Below, in pieces: positions 44,667-53,518 of a stretch of DNA of 64,000 bases. Below the pieces are notes generated by a model. It was not told where the DNA came from. It saw nothing but the letters and a program-made list of their open reading frames with translations, and did no database searches. A program made the translations under genes and the position numbers. The stretch is from NCBI RefSeq assembly GCF_002214605.1, contig NZ_CP015193.1:1897980-1961979 (forward strand), written 5' to 3'. Origin of the DNA: Thermococcus chitonophagus (lineage in GTDB: Archaea > Methanobacteriota_B > Thermococci > Thermococcales > Thermococcaceae). Position 1 is the first letter of the stretch; every line of letters starts with the position of its first letter.

Positions 44667-45457
44667 TCTACCACCTTCAGATAATCAATTAATCTTGCGA
44701 CGCTGTCTAAGACCAAATCTGGCCTTATGTTGAGCTTTTCAATATCGTTCAGGGTGTGAACTCCGGTTAGAACCATTATCGCCTTCATTCCAAACTTTTT
44801 AGCGAAAGCTATATCAGTATCAAGCCTGTCCCCAACCATCCAGATCTCCTCTACACCGAGCTTCTCCTTGACTATCTCGTACATGGGCTCATTAGGCTTG
44901 CCAATTATCAGAGGTTCTACCTCCGTGGAAGCCTTTAAAGCGGCAATTATTGAGCCTGCCCCAGGATAGATACCCTCCTCCCCTGGGAACGTTGTGTCGG
45001 GGTTCGTCCCTATGAACTTAGCCCCATTCCTTATCGCCAGGGTCGCGTACTTGAGCTTCTCATAGGTTAGCCTGGGATCGAGGCCAACGACCACGTACTT
45101 AACTTCCCTCCATCCACCCTTTCTGGCATCTTCTACCGTAACGAGACCCCAGCCAAGCTTATCCATCTCCTTAACTAAGCCCTCACCGCCAACGACGAAT
45201 ACCTTCCCTGGGTTAAAGTGCCTCTCCATGTAAAGCCTAGTGGCCAAGCCAGATGTAACAATTCTATCCGCGGGAACCTCTATCCCCATCTTAGCCAACT
45301 TTTCCCTGTACATTTCCGGTGTTTTCGTTGAATTGTTGGTTAAGAAGAGGAAAGGCACGTTATTTTCCTTCAAGAACTCCACTACTTCCTTGGCCCCAGG
45401 TATCGGCTTATTGCCCCTGTACAAAACCCCATCCATATCAAAGATTACCCCTATCAT
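44663..45457 (-). CDS. HAD-family phosphatase (NagD-like, IIA subfamily)
   Basis: A 264-residue phosphatase. Motif I is VIFDMDGVLYRG with the nucleophile Asp, motif II is FLFLTNNSTKTP, motif III has the Lys in IIGKPNEPMYE, and motif IV is IWMVGDRLDTDIAFAK. The cap (about 85-190) is of the NagD type. Substrates are small phosphate esters; p-nitrophenyl phosphate is the usual laboratory one. The start ATG follows GGGAGTTGAGG; the longer frame to 45505 is upstream sequence. The stop overlaps the ferritin-like gene. Confidence 0.88.
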   Translation of the reverse strand: MIGVIFDMDGVLYRGNKPIPGAKEVVEFLKENNVPFLFLTNNSTKTPEMYREKLAKMGIEVPADRIVTSGLATRLYMERHFNPGKVFVVGGEGLVKEMDKLGWGLVTVEDARKGGWREVKYVVVGLDPRLTYEKLKYATLAIRNGAKFIGTNPDTTFPGEEGIYPGAGSIIAALKASTEVEPLIIGKPNEPMYEIVKEKLGVEEIWMVGDRLDTDIAFAKKFGMKAIMVLTGVHTLNDIEKLNIRPDLVLDSVARLIDYLKVVE

Positions 45458-45570
45458 CCTCAACTCCCAAAGCCTCTCCTTGAGCCTACTTTTAAACATG
45501 AGCATTGCGAAATACTTTTAAGTTACCCTCCGCTAAGGTGAACAGGCATTCTAATTAAGGAGGGATCAAA

Positions 45571-45726
45571 ATGGCGAGGAACAAGCCACTCGCGAAGAAG
45601 CTCAGGCTCGCAAAGGCCCTTAAGCAGAATAGGAGAGTCCCGGTTTGGGTTATAGTTAAAACCAACAGGAGAGTTCTCACCCATCCGAAGAGGAGATACT
45701 GGAGGAGAACAAAGCTGAAGGAGTGA
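45571..45726 (+). CDS. rpl39e: 50S ribosomal protein L39e
   Basis: 51 residues, too small for most ORF callers: [20 protein letters not shown], then [19 protein letters not shown]. This very basic protein lies in the wall of the ribosome exit tunnel. It has a GGAGGGAT ribosome site 7 bp ahead and is the first gene of a plus-strand operon with L31e, eIF6, LX and prefoldin alpha. Confidence 0.96.
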
Positions 45727-45736
45727 GGTGAGGAAA

Positions 45737-46021
45737 ATGCCCATCGAGGCTGGTCAAGAGGTTATATTCACCGTCCCGATTAGGAAGATCAAGAAGATAG
45801 TGCCAAGGTGGAAGAGGGCACCGAGGGCAGTGAAGTTCGTTAGGGAGTTCGTGGCAAGGCACGCAAAGGCCCAGGAAGTTATCATCGATCCGAAGGTTAA
45901 CGAGAAGATATGGGAGAGGGGAATTGAGAAGCCACCAAGCAAGCTCAGGGTCAAAGTTAAGGTTGAGGAGGAAGAGAGGGAAGAGGGCAAGGTTAGGATA
46001 GCCTACGTAACCCTTGCCTGA
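45737..46021 (+). CDS. rpl31e: 50S ribosomal protein L31e
   Basis: 94 residues: [20 protein letters not shown], then [15 protein letters not shown] and [17 protein letters not shown], typical of L31e, which lines the exit tunnel opening. The ATG follows GTGAGGAAA. It begins 10 bp after L39e. Confidence 0.96.
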   Translation: MPIEAGQEVIFTVPIRKIKKIVPRWKRAPRAVKFVREFVARHAKAQEVIIDPKVNEKIWERGIEKPPSKLRVKVKVEEEEREEGKVRIAYVTLA

Positions 46022-46050
46022 TTTCCCCTCTTTAATTTGGAGGGGAAGGG

Positions 46051-46734
46051 ATGCACATAGAGAGACTCGATTTCGAAAACTCTCCATATTTAGGCGTATT
46101 TGGGGTAGCAACTGATAGGGTAGTGTTGGTTAGGGAAGGTCTTCAGGAAAAGAAGTTAGAGGTTATTAGGGAAGTTCTGAAAGTTCCCGTTATTGAAGCT
46201 AGCATTATGAAGTCCAGAATTATTGGGATCCTCGCGGCCGGCAACTCAAATGCGATAATTGTTCCTTGGTACATCTGGGATACCGAGCTCGAAGAGATAA
46301 AGGGAAAGTTTAAGGAATATGGAATTGATACTGAGATAGTTCCCTTCGAGACCAAATACACCGCCCTCGGAAACCTAATCTTGGCTAATGATAAGGCAGC
46401 CCTTGTCAGCACTAAGTTCTCGAGGGAAGAGGCAAAGAAGATAGGGGATATTCTGGGGGTTGAGGTTGAAAGGGGAGTTATTGCTGGTCTGCATGCGGTT
46501 GGAAGCGCCGGAGTTGTAACGAATAAGGGAGGATTAGTTCACCCCGAAGCAAGCGATGAAGAGTTGAAGTGGCTGAGCGAACTCTTCAAGGTTGATGTGT
46601 ACGTTGGAACCGCAAACATGGGTGTTCCCTACGTCGGCTCATGCATGCTTGCCAATTCAAATGGCGTAGTTGTTGGTCACCTCACGACTGGTCCCGAAAT
46701 AGTTAAGATTGAGGAAGCCCTTGGCTTAATCTGA
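46051..46734 (+). CDS. eif6: Translation initiation factor 6 (aIF6)
   Basis: A 227-residue protein with the fivefold repeated alpha/beta propeller of the family ([49 protein letters not shown]). It binds the large ribosomal subunit and prevents premature joining with the small one. It lies in the ribosomal protein operon between L31e and LX, a placing found in most archaea. Confidence 0.96.
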   Translation: MHIERLDFENSPYLGVFGVATDRVVLVREGLQEKKLEVIREVLKVPVIEASIMKSRIIGILAAGNSNAIIVPWYIWDTELEEIKGKFKEYGIDTEIVPFETKYTALGNLILANDKAALVSTKFSREEAKKIGDILGVEVERGVIAGLHAVGSAGVVTNKGGLVHPEASDEELKWLSELFKVDVYVGTANMGVPYVGSCMLANSNGVVVGHLTTGPEIVKIEEALGLI

Positions 46735-46747
46735 GGAGGTGAGGCCA

Positions 46748-46981
46748 ATGAATGTTAAGGTCTTCCGCGTCCTCGGGTACTTTGAGAAGAACGGAAAGAA
46801 GTTCAAGTTCACCAAGGAGTACAGGGCAGTTAAAGAATCTGATGTAAGAGAGCTCGTCTACTCCGACATAGGAAGCAAGCACAAGGTCAAGAGGAACAAG
46901 ATATACATTAAGGAAATCAAGGAAATAAAGCCCGAGGAAGCCGAAGACGTTATAGTTAGGAGGCTCAGCCTCGAGCTCTAA
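46748..46981 (+). CDS. rplX: 50S ribosomal protein L18a/LX
   Basis: 77 residues: [20 protein letters not shown], then [20 protein letters not shown]. This matches archaeal ribosomal protein LX (L20A/L18a). The ATG is preceded by GAGGTGAGG, and the gene is followed within 25 bp by prefoldin alpha. Confidence 0.93.
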   Translation: MNVKVFRVLGYFEKNGKKFKFTKEYRAVKESDVRELVYSDIGSKHKVKRNKIYIKEIKEIKPEEAEDVIVRRLSLEL

Positions 46982-47002
46982 CATCATTTTTTGGTGAGGA
47001 TG

Positions 47003-47440
47003 ATGAGCCAGAAGGAGTTGGAAAAGCTAGCGTACGAGTACCAAGTGTTGCAGGCCCAGGCCCAGTTATTAGCCCAAAACCTCGAGCTTTTGAACTTAGC
47101 TAGGGCCGAAGTTCAGACCGTTAAGGAAACCCTTGAAAACTTGAAGAAGGTGGAGGAGGAGAGGCCCGAAATCCTTGTTCCCATTGGGGCTGGCTCCTTC
47201 TTGAAGGGCGTTATAGTTGACAAGAACAATGCGATAGTTAGCGTCGGTAGTGGGTACGCAGTGGAGAAGAACATCGACGATGCTATTGCATTCCTCGAGG
47301 AGAGGATTAGGGAGTATGATGAGGCTATAAGAAAGACTCAAGAAGCCCTAGCGGAGCTTGAAAAGAAGGTCGGAGAGGTTGCAAAGAAGGCTCAGGAGCT
47401 CCAGCAAAAGCAGGCAATGAGCTTCTCCGTTAAAAAATGA
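47003..47440 (+). CDS. pfdA: Prefoldin subunit alpha
   Basis: A 145-residue chaperone subunit with two coiled-coil arms around two beta hairpins ([16 protein letters not shown], then [19 protein letters not shown]). It makes the centre of the alpha2beta4 prefoldin hexamer with the beta subunit 5 kb away. I use the second of two ATG codons because GGTGAGG lies right before the first. Confidence 0.94.
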   Translation: MSQKELEKLAYEYQVLQAQAQLLAQNLELLNLARAEVQTVKETLENLKKVEEERPEILVPIGAGSFLKGVIVDKNNAIVSVGSGYAVEKNIDDAIAFLEERIREYDEAIRKTQEALAELEKKVGEVAKKAQELQQKQAMSFSVKK

Positions 47441-47473
47441 TTCTCTTTTAGTTTCATTTCTGAGGCAGTGAAA

Positions 47474-47512
47474 TTTTTATACCTGTCAGGTATTATACCT
47501 AGTGGGTATAAA
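47474..47512 (+). promoter_or_regulatory. Promoter with two palindromes ahead of an ARCH ATPase gene
   Basis: TATA-like TTTTTATACC is followed by a perfect palindrome ATACCTGTCAGGTAT (47479-47493) and a second inverted repeat TATACC-TAGTG-GGTATA (47494-47510), ending 4 bp before the ATG. Half-site ATACC occurs twice and GGTAT twice. This is a likely operator over the core promoter. Confidence 0.65.
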
Positions 47513-47514
47513 TT

Positions 47515-48810
47515 ATGAAGTTCTACGATAGGGAGAAGGAGATCGAACTACTAAGGAGGGCCTTGAGAGTCGCTATTATTGGACGGAGGAGAGTAGGAAA
47601 GACCAGACTCGTGGAAGAGGCCCTCAACCCAATAACATTATTCGTTCCCGCCGAGAAGAACGAAGCCCTTATCTGCGAGGACTGGATAAGGGAAATCAGA
47701 GAGAGAAGATACATTCCAGAGATGAGATCAATGAGAGATATCGTTGAGTTCCTCATGAGAGAGGGAGAAACAATATTCATAGACGAATTCCAGAACATTC
47801 TAAAGGTCAATCCAAGCTTCCTGTACGACCTTCAAAGGCTACTCGACAAATACAGAAATTCAAAGGTAGTAGTCGCTGGCTCCCTCATAAGCATGAGCAA
47901 AAAGCTACTTGAAGACTACAAATCCCCACTGTACGGAAGGTTTGACTACGTGATAAAACTCAGGGAGTTAAGCTTTGAAACAGTCCTTGAAATAATGAAC
48001 GACCTGGGGTATGGAGTTGAAGAGGCCGTCACGATGTGGGCATTCTTTGGAGGCGTGCCAAAGTACTATGAGACATTCGAAAGGTTTGGGGTTGAAGTTG
48101 AGGAATTCATAAGGCTCATGTTCTTTGAGGATCCTTACCCAATGTACCCAGAAGTCATGATGATGCTCAAGGAGGAGTTTGGAAAGGAGTACAAGATGTA
48201 CTTCAGCATCCTTCAAGCGATAAGTGAGGGACACATGACCCTGGGGGAGATTTCATCTTACTTATCAACTAAAAGCACTAACCTAACCAAGTACCTCCAC
48301 GCCCTGGAGAAGGACTACGAGCTGGTGTACAAGAGGAAGGACGTGTTTGGAAAGGGAAGGTATAGGTACTACATCTCCCAGAATCTTATCAACGCGTGGT
48401 TTAGGTTTCTTTACAGGAACTCATCCAAGGTAGAGAGGGGTGAGCTGAAGTTTGATAGGGGGGAAGTTATGGCCTTCATTGGAAAGAGGTTTGAGGAGCT
48501 CGTTGAGGTTTTTGTCCCCAGGATAGTAAGCTTTGAGGTTATAAGAACGGGAAAGTTTTGGGGGAAGTTCCCCGATGGTAGCCCTTTCGAAATAGATGTA
48601 GTGGCCTTAGGGAGGGATGACATTGCATTCTTCGAAGTTAAGTGGGAAGAACTGAACAGAAGAGAGGCAGAAAGAGAACTTGAACTCCTTAAAAAGAAAG
48701 GCGAAGCCATAAAGGACAGAAGAAGAAAGCATTATTACCTTGTAGCTAAAAGGATAAAGGAGAAGGTCGAGAATACTTACGAGTTCAGCGAGTTACTGCA
48801 ACTATCTTGA
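47515..48810 (+). CDS. ARCH-family ATPase (AAA plus DUF234)
   Basis: A 431-residue ATPase of the archaeal ATPase group with DUF234 at the C-terminus. Walker A is VAIIGRRRVGKTRLVEEAL near residue 20, Walker B is EGETIFIDEFQNIL, sensor 1 is VVVAGSLISM. A winged-helix segment follows (about 235-300: HMTLGEISSYLSTKSTNLTK), then a restriction-like nuclease core (about 340-400: GSPFEIDVVALGRDDIAFFEVKWEE in part, IDVVALGRDDIAFFEVKW). These residues fit PD-(D/E)XK. The family is multicopy and poorly understood. The gene has its own palindromic promoter, and its end overlaps the convergent GTPase gene by 26 bp. Confidence 0.88.
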   Translation: MKFYDREKEIELLRRALRVAIIGRRRVGKTRLVEEALNPITLFVPAEKNEALICEDWIREIRERRYIPEMRSMRDIVEFLMREGETIFIDEFQNILKVNPSFLYDLQRLLDKYRNSKVVVAGSLISMSKKLLEDYKSPLYGRFDYVIKLRELSFETVLEIMNDLGYGVEEAVTMWAFFGGVPKYYETFERFGVEVEEFIRLMFFEDPYPMYPEVMMMLKEEFGKEYKMYFSILQAISEGHMTLGEISSYLSTKSTNLTKYLHALEKDYELVYKRKDVFGKGRYRYYISQNLINAWFRFLYRNSSKVERGELKFDRGEVMAFIGKRFEELVEVFVPRIVSFEVIRTGKFWGKFPDGSPFEIDVVALGRDDIAFFEVKWEELNRREAERELELLKKKGEAIKDRRRKHYYLVAKRIKEKVENTYEFSELLQLS

Positions 48811-49978
48811 TTATATCGTTGAACTGCAACTCATAGTCCTCCCCGATCCTCCTCTTCGTCCTTGCATTTATCGCGTAGAGGAAGCCCTTGCCGAGATCTG
48901 TGTGAACCTTAAATGCCAAGTCCCTTGGCGTTGAACCCTTCTTCATCAGGAACACGTGGGGTAGAACGTTACCGAACTGGTCGGTCAGCTTATTCTCATC
49001 TTGAACCGGATAAACTGGGATTAGCTGGAGGAGCTCAAAGACGGCCCTGTTTATGACCTCCTGAACCCCAGTAGAGCCAAACCTGTCTAGCACCTTTTCC
49101 TTGATCATCTTAAGAGCCCTCTCCTGCTTGCCGCTCATCGGCTTTAGAATCTTGAAATCGGAGCTCCCCGGGATGTAGTCAATGAAGCCCGCCTTTGCAG
49201 CTTTCCTCAGTGTAAGTTCAGCTGCAGCGGATGTTGGAACCACTATGTAGCCCCTCTTCTCTCCCTCCTTCTTTAGCCTCTCGATCTGTTCATCGCTCGC
49301 GGCATCAGCCTTATTCGCCGCTATTATCATGGGCTTGTTTATCTTCCTTATTTCACTCGCAAACGAAAGGAGGTCTTCCTCACTCCACTTAGTGGGGTCA
49401 TCGCTCAAGCCAAGCCTGTGCATGGCCTCCCAAACATCATTTTCCGTAACTCCTATTCCGCTTAAATGCTCAGCTATGGCCGTCTCAAGCTTCATCTTCT
49501 GCAACTTTATCCTCTTAGCGAACTTATCCCATCCCTTGCTGAGTATCCCATAGATCCAGTAGTCTATCTCCTTCCCAAGGAACTCTATGTCCTCAACGGG
49601 ATCATGATAATCCGTGGGCTGTCCCTCCGCATCGGTCTTCCCGGTGGCGTCGACGACGTGGATTAGGGCTGAGGCCATTCTCAGATCATCGAGGAACTTG
49701 TTACCGAGCCCCCTGCCCTCGTGAGCCCCGGGGACTAGACCGGCAACGTCAATCATCTTTACTGGAATTAGTGCTTTCCCGTCCCTGTACTCGTAGTTCT
49801 GAGGATTTGGGGTGCAGTTCAGCTCTTTGCATGGGTGATCCGCTATGGCGTACGTAACCCCAACGTTTGCGTCTATAGTAGTGAATGGATAATTCGCTAT
49901 GTCAACGTCAACTAACGTTGCCGCCGAGAAGAAAGTTGACTTCCCAACGTTTGGCTTACCGACGACACCTATCTCCAT
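48785..49978 (-). CDS. YchF/Obg-like GTPase
   Basis: A 397-residue GTPase. G1 is GVVGKPNVGKSTFFSAAT, G2 region NYPFTTIDANVGVTY, G3 is VKMIDVAGLVPGAH, G4 is IAANKADAAS. The C-terminal TGS-like domain is at about 310-397 (HVFLMKKGSTPRDLAFKVH, quoted in part). It binds ribosomes or tRNA, and ATP is hydrolysed as well as GTP in some relatives. The ATG chosen follows GGGGGATAAA; a frame start 15 bp earlier is possible. Confidence 0.94.
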   Translation of the reverse strand: MEIGVVGKPNVGKSTFFSAATLVDVDIANYPFTTIDANVGVTYAIADHPCKELNCTPNPQNYEYRDGKALIPVKMIDVAGLVPGAHEGRGLGNKFLDDLRMASALIHVVDATGKTDAEGQPTDYHDPVEDIEFLGKEIDYWIYGILSKGWDKFAKRIKLQKMKLETAIAEHLSGIGVTENDVWEAMHRLGLSDDPTKWSEEDLLSFASEIRKINKPMIIAANKADAASDEQIERLKKEGEKRGYIVVPTSAAAELTLRKAAKAGFIDYIPGSSDFKILKPMSGKQERALKMIKEKVLDRFGSTGVQEVINRAVFELLQLIPVYPVQDENKLTDQFGNVLPHVFLMKKGSTPRDLAFKVHTDLGKGFLYAINARTKRRIGEDYELQFNDIIKIVAVTR

Positions 49979-50017
49979 TTTATCCCCCTTCAAGAATTAA
50001 CGTGGAGGTATAAAAGG

Positions 50018-50974
50018 TTAGAGCACGGGGCACCTTCTCAAAACAACACCAACTGAAATCCCCACGACAAGACCTATTATCAGGGCGAGAATTGAATACT
50101 GGTAGCCGTAGGAAGTTTCCCTAACTACGATCTTCCTCTCCTTAGTTAGCGCGCTTATAACTGATTTAGCGTTCTCGGTGAGAACTTGTGTGTAGGGCTT
50201 GTCAACCCATAGGACGGTTATGTTTGCGACAGGGAGTCCAAGCCTCTCCGAGAGCTTGAAGGCAGCGTTCTTTAAGGTTTCTGGAGTGCCTTGGTCATAG
50301 ACTACGATGTCTGCTTTAACCGAGGAAAGCTCATCAACGCTCTTCGCAGGAACTTCTGCTTCGGGCTTTATTGAGGATACTACTCTAATGCCAAGCCACT
50401 CCAGTGCATACTGCTGGGAGGGGAGCTCTATGACGGCTTTCGTGCCGTTGAGAACGCCAGCGTAGGCATCCATTATCGCCTCGACTTTAAGCTTGAACTC
50501 ATCCAAGCTCCTTGGATGAAGGTTTAGGGCATCTGCGGTGGCCTCGGCCATTGCCAAAGCGTTCACGGGATCGAGCCATATTCCGTGGGGATTGTTCTTG
50601 CCAGTGTACCACCTTTCAGGGAGGTAGCGGAAGCCGTACCTCCTGTAATCGTCAATAGTGAGGACTACCCCAGGAATTTCCCCCTCCTTTTTGAGCTCGA
50701 CTATCTTCATCTCGGCTGGAAGGTGGCCCGTTGTTACGATAACGGCTGCTCTCTTGAGTAGCTTAATTTGATCGGGCGAAAGCTGGTATTGGTGGGGTTC
50801 AACTCCTGGAGGAACAAGGTAGATCACATCGACGCTGTCGCCAAGGGCTTCCTTGATTATTGAGGCTAGGGGAGGGAGGCTTGTCACTACGAGAGGCTTT
50901 TCCTGGGCAGTTACCGGCGTGAGGAGAACAAAGATCAGCATGAGGATTAACGCTTTCTCCTTCACCTTCACCAC
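50018..50974 (-). CDS. Membrane-anchored metal-binding receptor (ZnuA-like, cluster A-I)
   Basis: A 318-residue exported protein with a signal peptide (LILMLIFVLLTPVTA), a cluster 9 metal-binding protein fold and, unusually, a C-terminal membrane helix (LALIIGLVVGISVGVVL). The metal ligands are the His in PGVEPHQYQ, the His in NNPHGIWLDP, and the Asp in IVVYDQGTP. It would capture zinc or manganese outside the cell. The expected permease and ATPase genes are not adjacent: upstream is element debris and downstream is the GTPase. A DtxR-type palindrome sits over its promoter, which supports metal regulation. Confidence 0.85.
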   Translation of the reverse strand: MVKVKEKALILMLIFVLLTPVTAQEKPLVVTSLPPLASIIKEALGDSVDVIYLVPPGVEPHQYQLSPDQIKLLKRAAVIVTTGHLPAEMKIVELKKEGEIPGVVLTIDDYRRYGFRYLPERWYTGKNNPHGIWLDPVNALAMAEATADALNLHPRSLDEFKLKVEAIMDAYAGVLNGTKAVIELPSQQYALEWLGIRVVSSIKPEAEVPAKSVDELSSVKADIVVYDQGTPETLKNAAFKLSERLGLPVANITVLWVDKPYTQVLTENAKSVISALTKERKIVVRETSYGYQYSILALIIGLVVGISVGVVLRRCPVL

Positions 50975-50975
50975 C

Positions 50976-51006
50976 TGAGTTAGGTTGACCTAATTGGTAT
51001 ATGGGA
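50976..51006 (-). promoter_or_regulatory. DtxR-type palindrome at the metal receptor promoter
   Basis: TTAGGT-TG-ACCTAA (50980-50993), a perfect 6-bp inverted repeat with a 2-bp centre, matches the operator core of DtxR-family metal sensors. It lies between the TATA-like box (minus CCATATACC, 50996-51004) and the start codon. Metal-loaded repressor would cover the transcription start. Confidence 0.7.
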
Positions 51007-51034
51007 CTTTCGGATCTGATAGAGGAAAGGGGTA

Positions 51035-51285
51035 TCACGGCGAGTTCCTAGGCTCATGGAAGGCTAAATCGTGCCTAGACAGGAGGATTTTCTCCCTGAT
51101 TGGAACCCTAGGGAAGTCGGAAGGAGTAACGGTAGACTGCCACTTAATTTCGACGCCAAAATACTTGGTCACGAAATCAACTTCTTTGCGTGCTACCAGA
51201 TAGTACGTTGGATAAGCCCGGCTCAAATGCTCACCAACTATGCCCTCAACGATCTTTGAAGTAGACTGTTCTCTGGGTGCTGTCT
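51035..51285 (-). pseudogene. C-terminal fragment of a DUF4143 ATPase
   Basis: The minus strand reads SKIVEGIVGEHLSRAYPTYY, LVARKEVDFVTKYFGVEIKW, then VPIREKILLSRHDLAF and a stop. This is the C-terminal nuclease-like segment of a DUF4143 ATPase, including the RKEVDFV core. The upstream two-thirds is missing, and the cut falls close to the start of the TnpB element. Confidence 0.8.
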
Positions 51286-51289
51286 TTAG

Positions 51290-52735
51290 AAAGGTTTAAA
51301 TATTTTCGTTGCATGTTCTTACTTAAGCGTCATTAATGTTCAGGTTTACAAACCTTCAGAAGTCATAGAACTTCTAACTATAATAAAAAAACTCCTCACG
51401 GAGATTGAGAACGATTGAAACTGAGCAGAACAGTAGTCCTCGAGAGTTATCCACTAACGAGGAGAAAGTTCAAAGCAGTGAAAGAAATTTATGAGGATTA
51501 TTCTGGATTATTACTAATTCTGACTGAGTACGCTTTTGAAAATAAGATTAGGAATCCAATCAAGCTCAGGAGTTCAATTCCAGATGAAGTAAAAGAGGAG
51601 TATGAACTGCCGAGTCACTACTATTACACTGCCTGCCAGGATGCTGTGACGAGGGTGAAGGGTTTTCTTGAAAAGAAGAGGAAGGGTAAAGCTAAAACAG
51701 AAAGGCCAGTAGTTAAAAATGTTTCCTTGTGGCTGGATGACGTCCTGTGGGACTACAAGAGGTTCCCCCAATTCAATACCCTCAAGAACGGTAAGAAAAT
51801 ATTAATAATCCGGTTAACGACCAAAAGAAGACCAATAAAACTTCCACTAAAACCACACAAACTCTTCTTCAAGTATTTGAGTGAGGGGTGGAGGGTCAAG
51901 GCGGGAGTGAAACTCAAGTTAGTTGAAGAGGAGAGGAAAGTCCTCGCCTACTTTACCTTTGAGAAGGAGTTTGATGAACCCGAAGTTACGGGAAGCTTTA
52001 TTGCAGTGGACTACAATGCTGACAACATCTCCTTTGGCAATCACGACTTCCTAGTCCAAGTTAAAACTGGCTTGGGTAGAATGACCAGATTTTACTCCGA
52101 CGTTAGGAGGGAAGTTCAGAGAACGCACTTGACTGGTTGGAAGAAGAAACTTCCCTCAAGAAAAGGAAGAGAACTCCTCAAGAAGTTTGGTCAAAGGAAA
52201 ATGAACAGGAAGGTTGACTTGCAGAGAAAGCTCGCCTTAAGACTCGTTGAACTTGCCGGAGAGTTGAACGCTACAATAATCCTTGAGGCAATTCCAAAGA
52301 ACTTCAACCAGAAAGTGGTTAAGAGGAGAAGGAAGAGAGAGAAGAAGTTGAGGAATATTCTGCACAATATTGGGATGAATAGTTTTCAGCGGTTTGTTTT
52401 TGAAAAGGCGGTCGAGCATGGTGTTCCCGTTGTTTTTATAAATCCTGCATACTCTTCACAAGTTTGCCCTAATTGTGGAGCGTTTAGGGTTAAGCCCAAT
52501 GACGACGCACTGCGTCAGAGGGCTTTCACTTGCCCTGTCTGTGGATTCACTGCGGACAGGGATTTTGCTGCTGTGTTGAACTTGCTGGGGCTGTTTCCGT
52601 TCAGCCCAAAGGCTGATGAACCACCAGCTGAGGGCTCGGTGAGTCCCGTGACGCTGGTGGCTGAAGCCAACCTCCTGCACCAAAAAAACTCCTTGGTAAT
52701 AATTAGTCAGGGATTGAAACGACAGTAGGTGCAGG
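51290..52735 (+). mobile_element. IS200/IS605-type element with TnpB only, or an IS607-type remnant
   Basis: The element is marked by tnpB and by the break in ATPase remnants on each side. Ahead of tnpB a 30-codon open piece ends just before it (NVQVYKPSEVIELLTIIKKL, then LTEIEND and TGA), which could be the tail of another transposon gene; I see no TnpA. The exact ends are unknown, and I take about 51290 from the loss of the ATPase reading and about 52735 from the start of another ATPase reading. Confidence 0.65.
51415..52728 (+). CDS. tnpB: TnpB (IS605 OrfB) RNA-guided nuclease
   Basis: A 437-residue TnpB. The RuvC-like active site is visible: Asp in FIAVDYNADNISFG (about 195), Glu in NATIILEAIPKN (about 285), Asp in DRDFAAVLNLLG (about 385). 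The zinc finger has CPNCG and CPVCG near 355-380. The N-terminal helical part is basic. It starts with TTG close to the stop of the small upstream frame. All catalytic residues are present, so the protein may be active with a guide RNA from the 3' end of the element. The tail after LLGLF is proline/serine-rich. Confidence 0.88.
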   Translation: MKLSRTVVLESYPLTRRKFKAVKEIYEDYSGLLLILTEYAFENKIRNPIKLRSSIPDEVKEEYELPSHYYYTACQDAVTRVKGFLEKKRKGKAKTERPVVKNVSLWLDDVLWDYKRFPQFNTLKNGKKILIIRLTTKRRPIKLPLKPHKLFFKYLSEGWRVKAGVKLKLVEEERKVLAYFTFEKEFDEPEVTGSFIAVDYNADNISFGNHDFLVQVKTGLGRMTRFYSDVRREVQRTHLTGWKKKLPSRKGRELLKKFGQRKMNRKVDLQRKLALRLVELAGELNATIILEAIPKNFNQKVVKRRRKREKKLRNILHNIGMNSFQRFVFEKAVEHGVPVVFINPAYSSQVCPNCGAFRVKPNDDALRQRAFTCPVCGFTADRDFAAVLNLLGLFPFSPKADEPPAEGSVSPVTLVAEANLLHQKNSLVIISQGLKRQ

Positions 52736-53357
52736 AGGAAACGGAGCTTAGGGTTTACTTTTCAATTCTAAAAGCGATCTCTGAGAGAAATAGGAGGCTT
52801 AAGGAGATCGCCAACTATCTCGGGCTTCCCGCCAGGAGCGTTTATCCCTACATCGACACCTTGATGAGGCTCGGTCTCGTTGAGAAGGAAACTCCTACAC
52901 TGGGTAGCAGGAAGGTTAGCCTGTACAGAATAGCCGATCCGGTATTGCTAACTTGGTTCACCTTTAACGTACCCTCAACTTGAGAAGATATCCCGGGAAA
53001 CTGCAAGCCTTGCGAATCTGTACAAGGTTTTCTCGAGAAGATTTGAGGATTTAGCAAGGGAGTTCTTGATATTGAGAAGCCCCATAGAGTTCAAGAAAAT
53101 TGGAAGGTGGTGGTTCAAGGGAGAGGAGATAGATATCGTTGCGTTGGACAAAAACGTTGCCTATCTAATTGAGGTTAAGTGGTCAGATTTAAGGGAGAAA
53201 GACGCTAAGAAAGCCCTATCTCCTTAAAGGAGAAAGCCAAGAAAGTCAGGTTTAGGGGTGACATTAGACTTGGGCTGATTGCAAGGAGCGTGGAGAATAA
53301 AGATGAGCTTAGGAGCGAGGGCTTCCTTGTTTGGGATCTCTCTGATGTAACTCCTTA
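52729..53357 (+). pseudogene. C-terminal half of an ARCH/DUF234 ATPase, frameshifted
   Basis: Directly after tnpB the reading VYFSILKAISERNRRLKEIA, LPARSVYPYIDTLMRLGLVE and KVSLYRIADPVLLTWF (winged helix) is that of a DUF234 ATPase. It shifts frame near 52975 to ISRETASLANLYKVFSRR, then EIDIVALDKNVAYLIEVKW (nuclease-like core), and again near 53215 to FRGDIRLGLIARSVENKDE. The N-terminal AAA domain is absent. Similar in order to the intact gene at 47515. Confidence 0.85.
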
Positions 53358-53518
53358 AGCTTCTTGCTGTAGGCTTTCCATTCTATGTGGTCATCCCACG
53401 CCTCGAATGACTCTTCCCTTGAGCTTTCAAGCCATCTTTCAAATTCCTCGAACGTCATTCCGTACTTAGTTTCAAAAGCCTTTATCTTCTCTTTAATCTT
53501 TGATGCCTCCATCTTCAT
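53309..53518 (-). CDS. Small antitoxin-like protein
   Basis: A 69-residue acidic-basic protein (EASKIKEKIKAFETKYGMTF, then EEFERWLESSREESFEAWDD and HIEWKAYSKKLKEL). Helical, with the EEFxxxxE and DDHxxWxxY spacing seen in small thermococcal antitoxins. No toxin gene is left beside it. The ATG at 53518 is probably used, or 53512. The frame upstream is a relic of a TnpB tail. It may be an orphan. Confidence 0.5.
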   Translation of the reverse strand: MKMEASKIKEKIKAFETKYGMTFEEFERWLESSREESFEAWDDHIEWKAYSKKLKELHQRDPKQGSPRS

